Origin: F1-60-MAGs104 sp964355975
Lineage (GTDB): Bacteria > Planctomycetota > Phycisphaerae > Phycisphaerales > SM1A02
DNA: 50,401 nt
Direction: 5' to 3'
NCBI GenBank assembly: GCA_964355975.1
Contig: CAYHFW010000017.1
Coordinates: 1-50,401, forward strand
In this document: piece by piece, positions 8,168-16,530 of the stretch
Layout: every line of letters begins with the position of its first letter
Position numbering within the stretch: the first letter of the stretch is position 1
Notes under the pieces: generated by a model
The model's database searches: none
What the model was told of the DNA's origin: nothing
The model's input: the letters and a program-made list of their open reading frames with translations, nothing else
Program-made: the position numbers and the translations under genes

Positions 8168-8917
8168 TCAGGTTGCTGTGGCAGGCGCTGGCGCAGCCCC
8201 AGTCGCAGGTCTTGCTTCAGGTTTGGCGTCTGGTGCGACGTCAGCTTTGGAATCGCTCGTCTTGGGCTCAGCGGGTTTCGCACTCTTGGTTCCGCCAGTC
8301 TTCTTCTTGATCGAGTCAATCTTTGAACGGTCGGGCACCAGAATCATCGACATGCGCTTGCCGTTGAGGCGCGGAGAGAGTTCGACCCGTCCGATGTCGG
8401 CGAGCACTTCGGCAATATGAGCCATTCGTTCATCGCCCTTGTTCTTGTAGGCCAATTCGCGCCCGCGAAAGTTCTGCACGAAAACAACGCGGTATCCCTC
8501 CATGAGAAACTGCCGCGCTTGATTGACGCGAATCTCGACATCATGTGGATCGATCTTCATCGAGCGGCCGAGGCGAACCTCTTTCATTTCGCCAGCCTTC
8601 GACTTCGTCTTTTGCTGTTTGTCCTTCTTTGCCTGTTCGTACTTGAACTTTCCAAAGTCCATGATGCGAACGACTGGAGGTTTCGAATCTGCGGCAATCT
8701 CAACAAGGTCAAGCCCAGCGTCCGCTGCTCGGCGCTTGGCTTCATCGAGCTCAACAACACCGATCATGGTGCCGTCCTGATCAATCAGGCGCAGCGGGCT
8801 GACGCGAATGCGGTCATTGATACGAGGACCTGAATCACGTGAATCGCGAAAGGGAGGACGACGGTTGAACTGGCTCAGAGTGAATTCCTCAGCGGGCAAA
8901 CGAACAATTGAAAACAC
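8168..8917 (-). CDS. infC: translation initiation factor IF-3
   Basis: IF-3 binds the 30S subunit and checks start-codon pairing. The family begins clearly at GPRINDRIRVSPLRLID and continues through DLVEIAADSKPPVVRIMDFG and the C-terminal block RPRLNGK-like LSPRLNGKRMSMIL. An Ala/Pro/Lys-rich tail of about 45 residues is added at the C-terminus. The start is unclear. The GTG at 8915-8917 is given as the envelope, but it lacks a ribosome-binding site. An ATT at 8906-8908 has GGAG 8 nt upstream, and a CTG at 8876-8878 has GAGGA 7 nt upstream. Non-standard starts are known for infC elsewhere. It follows thrS, a widespread order, but rpmI and rplT do not follow. Confidence 0.93.
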   Translation of the reverse strand: MFSIVRLPAEEFTLSQFNRRPPFRDSRDSGPRINDRIRVSPLRLIDQDGTMIGVVELDEAKRRAADAGLDLVEIAADSKPPVVRIMDFGKFKYEQAKKDKQQKTKSKAGEMKEVRLGRSMKIDPHDVEIRVNQARQFLMEGYRVVFVQNFRGRELAYKNKGDERMAHIAEVLADIGRVELSPRLNGKRMSMILVPDRSKIDSIKKKTGGTKSAKPAEPKTSDSKADVAPDAKPEARPATGAAPAPATAT

Positions 8918-9179
8918 TCCGAGCCATGCCGCAACTGGCGTCGGGTGAACGATGAAAAGATGCCGAGATGAATCCGTGGACCACGCGCGTTCAAGGCAAG
9001 ACGATGGGAAAGACCCACCATCATGCGAAGAGAGGATTGAGAACAAACCAAGCAGTCATGAATCGCATGAATCGAGTGATCTCAAAAGGTGCGCGGTGCA
9101 AACTGGACGACTGTCCAGACCGTGGCAACCTACCACGCAATCTGAGCCTTGGCGAAGAAAACTCGAAAGAATGGGCAAA
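8918..9179. other. thrS-infC intergenic region, no gene seen
   Basis: About 260 bp between thrS and infC. A frame runs through it on each strand, but neither shows a recognisable domain; the plus-strand frame runs into thrS antisense. The minus-strand frame joins IF-3 in phase but has no IF-3 homology and lacks a plausible start. It most likely holds the infC leader. I see no strong terminator. Confidence 0.4.
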
Positions 9180-11249
9180 TCATGCTGAAAACTTCGACTT
9201 CACACTCTCGCCGCCGCGGGTCGCGTGCTCACGCGCGATCCCAGATAGAAACTGATCGAGTGGGAGTTCGCCGAGGTTTGCATCCGTTCCAAAGGCGCGC
9301 ACGCTGACTGCGCGCTGGTCTGCATCGCGCGGTCCCACGACTGCGAGGTATGGAATCTTCGCCTCGCTCGCATCGCGGATACGCGCCTGAACCCGTTCGT
9401 TTCCAGAATCGATCGATGCTCGGATGCCAAGGGCACGCAGGGCCGCGAGCACCTCTTGGGCGTAGGGTTCGCTTTTCTCGCTGATTGGAAGCACCCGCAC
9501 CTGTTCTGGGGCGAGCCAGAGGGGAAAAGCTCCAGCAAAGTGTTCGATGAGCACCCCAACGAAGCGTTCCATCGAGCCAAAGGGAGCGCGGTGGATCATC
9601 ACCGGGCGGTGCTGTTTATTGTCGGCGCCGATGTACGAGAGGTCGAATCGAACTGGCAGGTTGTAATCAACCTGGACGGTTCCAAGTTGCCACGACCGAC
9701 CGATGACGTCGCGCACGACAAAGTCGATCTTTGGCCCGTAGAAAGCCGCTTCGCCGCGTTCTTCAGAGAAGGGCACCCCAAGCGACCGAGCAGCGTCGCG
9801 GCACGCCTCTTCAGCCTTCTCCCAGTTTGCAGGATCACCCACGTACTTGTCACTTGCTGGATCGCGCAGACCAACGCGCACGCGATAGTCGTTCATCCCG
9901 AGTGTTCCAAAGATGAGTTTCACGAGCGAGAGGCAGCCGACGAGTTCTTGTGCAACCTGATCCTCGCGCACGAAAAGATGCGCGTCGTCTTGGGTGAATC
10001 CGCGCACGCGGGTGAGTCCGCCGATCTCGCCCGATTGTTCCCACCGATAGACCGTGCCGAACTCTGCGAGGCGCACGGGCAGATCGCGGTAGGAGTGAGG
10101 CTCACTCGCAAAGATGCGAATGTGGTGCGGGCAGTTCATCGGCTTGAGCAGGTATCCATCGACCTCGCCACTTCCGAGTCGATTCGCGAGTTCGCCGCAT
10201 GAGCAACCCTCTTCTGCGAGTTTCGACATTTCATCGTGATCGATGATCGGTGCGAACTGGCTCTCTTTGTAATAGGGAAAATGTCCGCTCGTACGGTAGA
10301 GCTCGAGTTTTCCGATGTGCGGCGTGAACACCTGTTGATATCCCTGCACGCGCAACTCTTCGGCGATGAAGTTCTGCAATTCTTGGCGCACGATTGCACC
10401 GCGGGGAGTCCACAGAACGAGCCCTTGGCCGACCATCTCGTCGATGTGAAAGAGGCGCAGTTGCTTTCCGAGCACGCGGTGATCGCGCTTCTTCGCTTCT
10501 TCGACTTGCGTGAGGTAGGTCTCGAGCTCTGCCTTCGTTGCGAACGCTGTTCCATAGACGCGGGTGAGTCGATCGAGCGACTCATCACCCTTCCAGTAAC
10601 TGGACGCGAGCATCGTGATCTTGAATGCGCCGATGCGTCCTGTCGAAGGAATGTGCGGGCCGCGGCAGAGGTCTTCCCAGTTCGTTCCTGGTGTTCCAGT
10701 CGCGTACCACGAGAGCGTCGTCGAGCCTGCATCGCCAGCGCGCTTGGCGTTGTCGAGTTTGAACTTGCTGCCTTCGCGAGTCAGCTTTTCCATGCCTGCT
10801 TCGAAAGCGAGGTCGGTGCGCGTAAAGGTGCGGTTTTCGCCGATGATCTTCGCCATTTCTGCCTCAAGCGCTGCAAAGTCATCAGTGCTCGGCGCGCGTC
10901 CTTCTGGAAACGCCATGTCGTAGTAGAAGCCAGTGTCGAGTGCGGGCCCGTAGACAAGTTTGGTGCCTGGAAAGATTCGCTCGACGGCCTCGGCCATCAC
11001 GTGTGCGCACGAGTGTCGAATGAGCGAGAGCGCATCGGCATCGATTTGTCCATCACGCGACTTCGCGGTGACAAGCGCGAGTGCACAGTCACGGTCGAGG
11101 AGTGTTGAGAGGTCACAGAGTTTTCCGTCGACCTTGGCGCCGAGCGCTGCCTTGGCGAGGCCGGGTCCGATGTCTGCAGCAACTTGTGCGGCCGAGACAG
11201 GCGAATCGTAATGACGGCAACTGCCATCGGGCAGAGTGATGTTGGGCAT
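9180..11249 (-). CDS. thrS: threonyl-tRNA synthetase
   Basis: This class II synthetase charges tRNA-Thr. The product is 689 aa with the full architecture: an N-terminal TGS domain (1-60), an editing domain with the HxxxH motif in IRHSCAHVMAEA (about 77-88), the catalytic core with the zinc-binding Cys in MNCPHH and later His residues, motif 2 at FGTVYRWEQSGEIGGLTRVR, motif 3 in HRAPFGSMERF, and a C-terminal anticodon-binding domain. It starts with ATG at 11247-11249, 9 bp after nrdR, so the two are probably cotranscribed. Confidence 0.97.
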   Translation of the reverse strand: MPNITLPDGSCRHYDSPVSAAQVAADIGPGLAKAALGAKVDGKLCDLSTLLDRDCALALVTAKSRDGQIDADALSLIRHSCAHVMAEAVERIFPGTKLVYGPALDTGFYYDMAFPEGRAPSTDDFAALEAEMAKIIGENRTFTRTDLAFEAGMEKLTREGSKFKLDNAKRAGDAGSTTLSWYATGTPGTNWEDLCRGPHIPSTGRIGAFKITMLASSYWKGDESLDRLTRVYGTAFATKAELETYLTQVEEAKKRDHRVLGKQLRLFHIDEMVGQGLVLWTPRGAIVRQELQNFIAEELRVQGYQQVFTPHIGKLELYRTSGHFPYYKESQFAPIIDHDEMSKLAEEGCSCGELANRLGSGEVDGYLLKPMNCPHHIRIFASEPHSYRDLPVRLAEFGTVYRWEQSGEIGGLTRVRGFTQDDAHLFVREDQVAQELVGCLSLVKLIFGTLGMNDYRVRVGLRDPASDKYVGDPANWEKAEEACRDAARSLGVPFSEERGEAAFYGPKIDFVVRDVIGRSWQLGTVQVDYNLPVRFDLSYIGADNKQHRPVMIHRAPFGSMERFVGVLIEHFAGAFPLWLAPEQVRVLPISEKSEPYAQEVLAALRALGIRASIDSGNERVQARIRDASEAKIPYLAVVGPRDADQRAVSVRAFGTDANLGELPLDQFLSGIAREHATRGGESVKSKFSA

Positions 11250-11258
11250 GCGTGGAAG

Positions 11259-11768
11259 TTAGGCGGAAGTCGACTTATCGTCGAAGAGCGTCGGTTGATC
11301 GGCAGGGGCGGGAGGCTTCTCGGTGAGGTGCACGATCTCAGCCTGAAACTCAGTCACGCTTTGGAAGTCGTGATAGACGCTCGCGAAGCGCACGTATGCC
11401 ACCTGATCGACGTTGCGAAGCGCAACGGCGACGCGCCGACCGATCTCGGCGCTGCGCACTTCGCTCTCGAAGTCGCGGTGGATTCCTTCGTCGATCTCAT
11501 CGGCAAGTCGCTGTTTCGTCTCTTCTGAAACGGGTCGCTTTCCACACGCGGCCTGAACTCCGCGCAAGACATTGAGCACATCGAATGGAACGCGTGATCC
11601 ATCCTTCTTGACGACCTTGATTCGTGTCGCGCGTTCGGCGCGTTCATAACTCGTAAAGCGCTTCGCGCAGACGATGCATTCGCGGCGGCGGCGAATGCCT
11701 TGACCGCTGTCGATAGGACGGCTATCGATCACCTTTGCGTCTGGACTTTTGCAGTGTGGGCAGTTCAC
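11259..11768 (-). CDS. nrdR: transcriptional repressor NrdR
   Basis: NrdR represses ribonucleotide reductase genes in response to dATP/ATP. The zinc ribbon is visible as NCPHC (residues 2-5) paired with CIVCAKRF about 30 residues later, followed by an ATP-cone (VVKKDGSRVPFDVLNVLRGV). The product is 169 aa from the GTG at 11766-11768, close to the family's 150-170. That GTG places the first zinc Cys at residue 3, typical for NrdR (MNCPHC or similar), and leaves 55 bp to the upstream gene. A longer frame extends into that gene but lacks NrdR homology. No ribonucleotide reductase gene is in the window. Confidence 0.92.
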   Translation of the reverse strand: MNCPHCKSPDAKVIDSRPIDSGQGIRRRRECIVCAKRFTSYERAERATRIKVVKKDGSRVPFDVLNVLRGVQAACGKRPVSEETKQRLADEIDEGIHRDFESEVRSAEIGRRVAVALRNVDQVAYVRFASVYHDFQSVTEFQAEIVHLTEKPPAPADQPTLFDDKSTSA

Positions 11769-11823
11769 GGGTGGTGCGACCGCAAGCGCGGTGGGGGCAT
11801 CTTCGACGGTCGAACGGCTCGAG

Positions 11824-14181
11824 TCAAGGCGTCCCCTCAGGGGCTGGAATGACGGAAGATTTCGTTGGGTCTGGGATGATCTTGAATTCAAGCCGAGCAT
11901 CACCAACGAGTTCAAAGTAGTCGACCTTGATCGTGACTTCTCGCTCAGCGGCGATTGGGAGTGGCGCGGTGTCGGTTCTGCATGCGTGGTGCGTCCACTG
12001 GTCGATCAACAACGCGCCATCGACCCACACGCGCACGCCATCGTCGGACTTGGTTTGGATGAGCCAGTCGCCGGCCGGCGCGGTGAATGTCGTGGTTGCT
12101 CGAAGTCCGAAGTGATCCTTCGGAGCGTTTGGCGTAGTCGCAACGAGTTTCACACTGTCAGGACCACCCGCCCCAAATGGAAGGGTGAGCGACTCGATGT
12201 AGACGACCTGCCCATCTTTCGCCGCCTGCTCGAACGCCGCATCTGTGGGAGGAACACTTGGCTGCGCCGGATTCGGTAGTGCGAAGACGCTCACCCGCCA
12301 GAGTGCGCTGAGAATTGTTCCTTGCACACGCTGCACTTGATTCGGTGCGCGGCCCCAGAAGATTGCGAGTTCGTAGGCGGTGAGTTTTCCTGGAGTCTCA
12401 GTCATCACCGCGACTGTGTTGGAGTCTGGCTCGATCTCAGCGCGTACATCACCGGTGGCCTTCGTTGCCTGAGTGAACTGAATCGGTTGCGAACCCAGAA
12501 GTTTCCAGCGGTGCACGTGGGTCGTACCTGGTTCTGCGATCGCCATGGGCGCGATGAAGTCGTATGGGCCAAACTCACCCATCAAGATCGCCCCGCGTCC
12601 GTTCAGTTTTTCGCGCAGCGTCATTGGAAGTGAATTCTCGAGACGGACCGAGTTGCCCGCACCTGGCAGCGCTTGAGCAAGCGCATCAGTGGCGCTCCAA
12701 TCGGCGGCGGAAAGCGTCGAACTCGAACGAATCGTTTTCTCGCTTGCGGCATCGGCATCGAGTGCAGTTGGCACCTGCGACATGGAGTTGAATGCGATCG
12801 TCGTCTCTGAGCTCTCGCGAAGCATCACGCCAACGTTGTCGCGGTCGAATGTGTTGCGGACGATCGCGGTGCCAGTCGACGCAGCGCCATTCGCCGTGGT
12901 CCACGCAAGTCGCGCGAGCGCTGGATCACTGTCAGACCAGAGGCTGACTCCCACTGAGTTCGCTGCGAACTGGTTGTCGGCAATCACCGCAGCCGATCCG
13001 TGCTCGATGTTGATCGCGCCTCCTTCACGCGCGCCCACCGTGCCGCACGCGCGCATGAGGTTGCCGCGGATCTGCAGATTGTGTGAGTATCCACCCCACA
13101 CTCCGCAGATCGCCGCGCGGTCGATGCGATTGCGAATGATCTGGTTCTCAAACGAGAATGTCGTTTCGATGCCATGTGCTGCGGCATCTGAGAAGTCGTT
13201 CATCGCGATGAGGTTGTTGTTTGATCCGCGGCCTCGATACCACTCGGAGTTTGCAGTCACGCCACCGGCCGGGGGCACTTCACCGAGTGCTTCGCGACCA
13301 GCGAATCCGAAGAACCCATCTCCGCAGTGCGTCGCAGAGTTCAGCACAATCGTGTTGTTGCATGACTGTTCGAAGCAGAGAATGCCGGCGGAATCTTGGC
13401 CGCGGTTGTAGATCTCGTGGGAGTATCCACGCACGCAGAAATCGAACGAGTTGCGACAGATCGTGTTGCGGCTGCTTCGCCAGAGCGCGAGCCCCCATCC
13501 TGAAAGAAACGAGGCATCGCAGTTGTAGATTTGCGAGTCTGCCACGCGCGAGAGCACGATGCCGTTCTGACCCTGCCGTACTCCGATCTCGCGCAGCGTC
13601 ACCCCTTGCGCATCGCGCACGGCGACCGCCGCACCGTAGAGCGTGAGCCACTCATCATGGTCATTCTGATGGGGGGCGAGCCAATCGAGATCGCTCTCTT
13701 GGTCGGGGGTCGAACGCAATCGCTGCGCATAGTTGCGGATGCACTCAATGCGTTCAATCGTCGCGTGGTTGCACGCAACGCCAGAGACAGCAACGCGAAA
13801 GCCAGTCACTTTGCCGTTTCGAAGGGTGATGCCATTGCCGTGAAGGACGATGCCGATTCCACGCAGTTGATCCTGCGGAGTCGTCGGTTCTGCGCCAGTA
13901 AGAGTTTGCCCCGAGAGATCAACGGTGATGTTGTCTCCCTCAATCTGAATGACGCCGTTGTTGTCGCTGTCGAGAAGTGCGCGCGGCGACAAGATCAGTC
14001 TGCACGACCGAGTGATGCGCGTGTTGTCAGCTGCGACCACTTCTTGGGGAAGTTGCGAATCGACAGGAGTGGGTGCGGGCTGCGCTTGCGGTGGAGGCGC
14101 TTGCCCCAAAGCGAAAGATGCGACTGCGAGAGTCCATGAGGCGCAAGTGATCCGCACCCGAAACGAATCAGATCTCTTCAA
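11824..14181 (-). CDS. secreted parallel beta-helix protein with C-terminal PA14-like domain
   Basis: About 780 aa. The N-terminus reads as a signal peptide (SWTLAVASFALGQA). Residues of about 55-500 show repeated N-G-I/V turns (GIVLHGNGITLRNGKV, NTICRNSFDF, NQIIRNRI, NLQIRGNLM) typical of right-handed parallel beta-helices, such as pectate-lyase-like or NosD-like folds. Near the C-terminus, GDWLIQTKSDDGVRVWVDG followed by an LIDQW segment matches a PA14 carbohydrate-binding module. No catalytic residues can be assigned, so the substrate is unknown; a surface or secreted polysaccharide-binding role is inferred. The listed start is a TTG at 14179-14181 that overlaps frr by 14 nt; a GTG at 14155-14157, just after the frr stop, is equally likely and makes a neater signal peptide. 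Confidence 0.8.
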   Translation of the reverse strand: MKRSDSFRVRITCASWTLAVASFALGQAPPPQAQPAPTPVDSQLPQEVVAADNTRITRSCRLILSPRALLDSDNNGVIQIEGDNITVDLSGQTLTGAEPTTPQDQLRGIGIVLHGNGITLRNGKVTGFRVAVSGVACNHATIERIECIRNYAQRLRSTPDQESDLDWLAPHQNDHDEWLTLYGAAVAVRDAQGVTLREIGVRQGQNGIVLSRVADSQIYNCDASFLSGWGLALWRSSRNTICRNSFDFCVRGYSHEIYNRGQDSAGILCFEQSCNNTIVLNSATHCGDGFFGFAGREALGEVPPAGGVTANSEWYRGRGSNNNLIAMNDFSDAAAHGIETTFSFENQIIRNRIDRAAICGVWGGYSHNLQIRGNLMRACGTVGAREGGAINIEHGSAAVIADNQFAANSVGVSLWSDSDPALARLAWTTANGAASTGTAIVRNTFDRDNVGVMLRESSETTIAFNSMSQVPTALDADAASEKTIRSSSTLSAADWSATDALAQALPGAGNSVRLENSLPMTLREKLNGRGAILMGEFGPYDFIAPMAIAEPGTTHVHRWKLLGSQPIQFTQATKATGDVRAEIEPDSNTVAVMTETPGKLTAYELAIFWGRAPNQVQRVQGTILSALWRVSVFALPNPAQPSVPPTDAAFEQAAKDGQVVYIESLTLPFGAGGPDSVKLVATTPNAPKDHFGLRATTTFTAPAGDWLIQTKSDDGVRVWVDGALLIDQWTHHACRTDTAPLPIAAEREVTIKVDYFELVGDARLEFKIIPDPTKSSVIPAPEGTP

Positions 14182-14734
14182 TGTCCGCGACTTTCTTCGC
14201 CGTCAACTCGTCAATCTTGGTCGACGTCGTCTTGGTGATTTCATCGATGTATTCCTTGGCTTTCTCGACCTGATCTTCAGAGACCTTCGACTTGGGATCA
14301 GCTTCGAGCACGTCGAGTGCCTTGTTCGCATCGCGGCGTTCATTGCGAACCGACACGCGCGATTCTTCTGCCATCTTTCGAACCTGTACGACCAACTGCT
14401 TGCGTCGGTCGGCGCTCGGAGAGGGGATGTTGACTCGGATCTGCGATCCTTCTGCTTGGGGATTGAGCCCAAGACCGCTCCGTTCGATCGCCTTGATGAT
14501 CTCTGTTTTCGCGCCTGGATCAAAAGGCTTGATGAGCAACTGGGTCGGCTCGGGCACGCTGATTCCTGCGATCTCGCGCAAGTCGACATGGCTTCCGTAA
14601 TACTCAACCTTGATGTACTCGAGCAGGGCGGTGCTCGCGCGACCCGTGCGCACGCCGCGAAGTTCGCGCTGCAAATAGTCGATGCTCTTTCCCATGCGCT
14701 CTTCTGTTTCTAGCAGGATTGTGTCAATGTCCAT
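14168..14734 (-). CDS. frr: ribosome recycling factor
   Basis: RRF splits post-termination ribosomes together with EF-G. The product is 188 aa, family-typical. It has the head-domain blocks LRGVRTGRAS, VPEPTQLLIKPFD and the C-terminal helix with VRNERRDANKAL. The ATG at 14732-14734 has an AAAGGAG ribosome-binding site 5 nt upstream. It lies 65 bp downstream of pyrH, preserving the common pyrH-frr order. Confidence 0.96.
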   Translation of the reverse strand: MDIDTILLETEERMGKSIDYLQRELRGVRTGRASTALLEYIKVEYYGSHVDLREIAGISVPEPTQLLIKPFDPGAKTEIIKAIERSGLGLNPQAEGSQIRVNIPSPSADRRKQLVVQVRKMAEESRVSVRNERRDANKALDVLEADPKSKVSEDQVEKAKEYIDEITKTTSTKIDELTAKKVADIEEI

Positions 14735-14799
14735 GTCAACTCCTTTGTTCCGAACCTGTGTCAAACCTGTGTCAATGTCGGACCTGTGCGCGCGAGTCG

Positions 14800-15537
14800 C
14801 TACGCAGTGACGAGTGTTCCAATTCGTTCGCCCTCAACAACGCGGCGAATATTGCCCTTCACTCGGTAGTCGAAGACCACCACAGGAAGCGAGTGCTCCA
14901 TGCACATCGTCATCGCCGTGAGATCCATCACTCCGAGTTTCTGATCGAGCGCCTGTGAGAAGCGCAGCGTTTCGTAGCGCGTCGCGCGCGCATCGCGCTT
15001 GGGATCGGCTGAGTAGATGCCATCCACTTTGGTTGCCTTCAAGAGAACCTCAGCACCGAGTTCAATCGCCCGGAGTGATGCGCAAGTGTCGGTGGTGAAG
15101 TAGGGATTGCCGGTGCCAGCAACCAAGATGATGACGCGTCCCTTTTCGAAGTGCCGCATGGCGCGCGCGCGGATGAATGACTCGGCAACGCTTGGGACAT
15201 GGATCGCGCTCATCACGCGGCTCTCGATGCCCACGGATTTGAGGCCTTGTTTGAGGGCAAGTCCATTGATCACCGTGCCGAGCATGCCCATGTAGTCGGC
15301 CGTTGACTGGTCGAACTTTCCGGCGGCGGAGAGGCGTGCTCCGCGCACGATGTTGCCACCGCCCACGACCACTGCCATCTCGAGTCCGCTGTGCACGGCC
15401 TCGGCGATTTCGGCCGAGATGCTCGCAAGTTCTTCGGGTTGGATGCCCAGAGTTCCTTCGGCGGCGAAACTCTCGCCGCTCAACTTCAGGAGCACTCTCT
15501 TGTATCGACCGCAGTGGGTTGTGGCAGTCGTTGGCAT
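14800..15537 (-). CDS. pyrH: uridylate kinase (UMP kinase)
   Basis: PyrH phosphorylates UMP to UDP for pyrimidine nucleotide synthesis. The product is 245 aa. The amino acid kinase fold shows VLLKLSGESF near the N-terminus, VVGGGNIVRGARL, the central ALKQGLKSVGIESRVMSAI segment, and DLTAMTMCMEHSLPVVVFD near the end. The ATG at 15535-15537 was chosen; an in-frame ATG at 15559-15561 is possible but would nearly touch the divergent gene. Only about 27 bp separate it from the start of the divergent VWA gene, so the two promoters must overlap. Confidence 0.95.
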   Translation of the reverse strand: MPTTATTHCGRYKRVLLKLSGESFAAEGTLGIQPEELASISAEIAEAVHSGLEMAVVVGGGNIVRGARLSAAGKFDQSTADYMGMLGTVINGLALKQGLKSVGIESRVMSAIHVPSVAESFIRARAMRHFEKGRVIILVAGTGNPYFTTDTCASLRAIELGAEVLLKATKVDGIYSADPKRDARATRYETLRFSQALDQKLGVMDLTAMTMCMEHSLPVVVFDYRVKGNIRRVVEGERIGTLVTA

Positions 15538-15549
15538 TGCGAGGAAGAC

Positions 15550-15555
15550 TACAAT
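15550..15555 (+). promoter_or_regulatory. -10 element of the VWA-ExbB-ExbD operon
   Basis: TACAAT lies 9 bp before the ATG at 15565. No good -35 box is seen 16-18 bp upstream. If used, transcription would start within about 3 nt of the start codon, giving a nearly leaderless message. The call rests on a single hexamer and the very short divergent spacer. Confidence 0.4.
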
Positions 15556-15564
15556 CTTCATCGA

Positions 15565-16530
15565 ATGATGGCATTGGCAAATCCACAATCACGCACTGCG
15601 GCAACGTTGAAAAGTCAACGGCGTCGAGGTGCGATCCCATGGATGTGGATTGGGCTGGCAGTCTCACTTCCACTGCACGCAATATTGCTTGCAGTGCTCG
15701 CGCGAATCGACTCTGGAATCGGCGTTGCCGAAGGAAACGGAGTTGGCAATTCGTCGGTGGTGATCACGTTGCACGATCCAACAGACTTCGAACCACTCGA
15801 GGGCGAATCGGCTTCGGACGACACGACCACTCCCGAGGTCTCACAGGGATCGAAGACAGGAAGCGGAGATGCGGCGGATGCATTCGGATTGCCTGAAGCG
15901 GTCGGCAACAGTGGCGGCGATGCAATCGCCTCGGCGCAGGGACCCGCGGGATTAGCTTCTGCCGTCGGCGGCGGTGGTGGTGATGGGGGATTCGGGAGCG
16001 GAACGGGCTCAGGCACAAAGTTTTTCGGCGTTGCCGGTCGAGGAAGGCGCATTGGATACGTCTTAGATAAGTCGGGATCGATGGGAGTCGACGGACGCAT
16101 CCGCGTTGCAATGAACGAACTGCGCAAGAGCATCGCGGCGCTTCCAGATTTTGCTTCGGTCTGCGTCGCGCTCTTTGATGATGGGGTGACGACCCTTGAT
16201 CCCGAGAACGGATTTGTGAAATGTCATGCTTCAGACCTTGCGCGGTTGCGTCAGTGGCTCGACAACATCGCTCCCGGCGGAGGAACAGATCCGGTTCCTG
16301 CATTCCAACTGCTCTTCTCGCGTCGCGAGCGCCCAGATGCGGTTTACTTCATGAGCGACGGCGAGATTCCATCGGATGCCGCTGATGAGATTCTTCGATT
16401 GAATCGACGCGGGCCAAACTCAGTGATTCACTGCATCGCATTTGGACAAGCGGCCGCAACCGCTCCACTGCGCCGCATCGCATCTGAGACTGGCGGCACA
16501 TTCGCGATCGCCCATGGAGCGGTCGATTGA
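15565..16530 (+). CDS. membrane-anchored von Willebrand factor A domain protein
   Basis: A 321-aa protein. One membrane segment spans about residues 25-46, followed by a low-complexity Gly/Ser/Asp linker to about 155 and then a VWA domain. The metal-ion-dependent adhesion site is intact: DKSGS (Asp168, Ser170, Ser172), Thr241 in GGGTDP and Asp265 in FMSDGE. VWA domains bind protein partners through a metal ion. The orientation would put the domain in the periplasm. It starts the coupled gene cluster with ExbB/ExbD homologues, so it may be a regulator or ligand-binding part of an ion-driven machine (inference). ATG at 15565 and 15568 are both possible. Its stop overlaps the next start as TGATG. 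Confidence 0.88.
   Translation: MMALANPQSRTAATLKSQRRRGAIPWMWIGLAVSLPLHAILLAVLARIDSGIGVAEGNGVGNSSVVITLHDPTDFEPLEGESASDDTTTPEVSQGSKTGSGDAADAFGLPEAVGNSGGDAIASAQGPAGLASAVGGGGGDGGFGSGTGSGTKFFGVAGRGRRIGYVLDKSGSMGVDGRIRVAMNELRKSIAALPDFASVCVALFDDGVTTLDPENGFVKCHASDLARLRQWLDNIAPGGGTDPVPAFQLLFSRRERPDAVYFMSDGEIPSDAADEILRLNRRGPNSVIHCIAFGQAAATAPLRRIASETGGTFAIAHGAVD

Noticed and set aside
8918..9046. Upstream extension of the IF-3 frame to an ATG
   Set aside because: No IF-3 homology in the added residues. The family N-terminus begins much later.
8952..9255. Plus-strand open frames between infC and thrS
   Set aside because: They overlap the thrS end in antisense and have no recognisable domain or ribosome-binding site.
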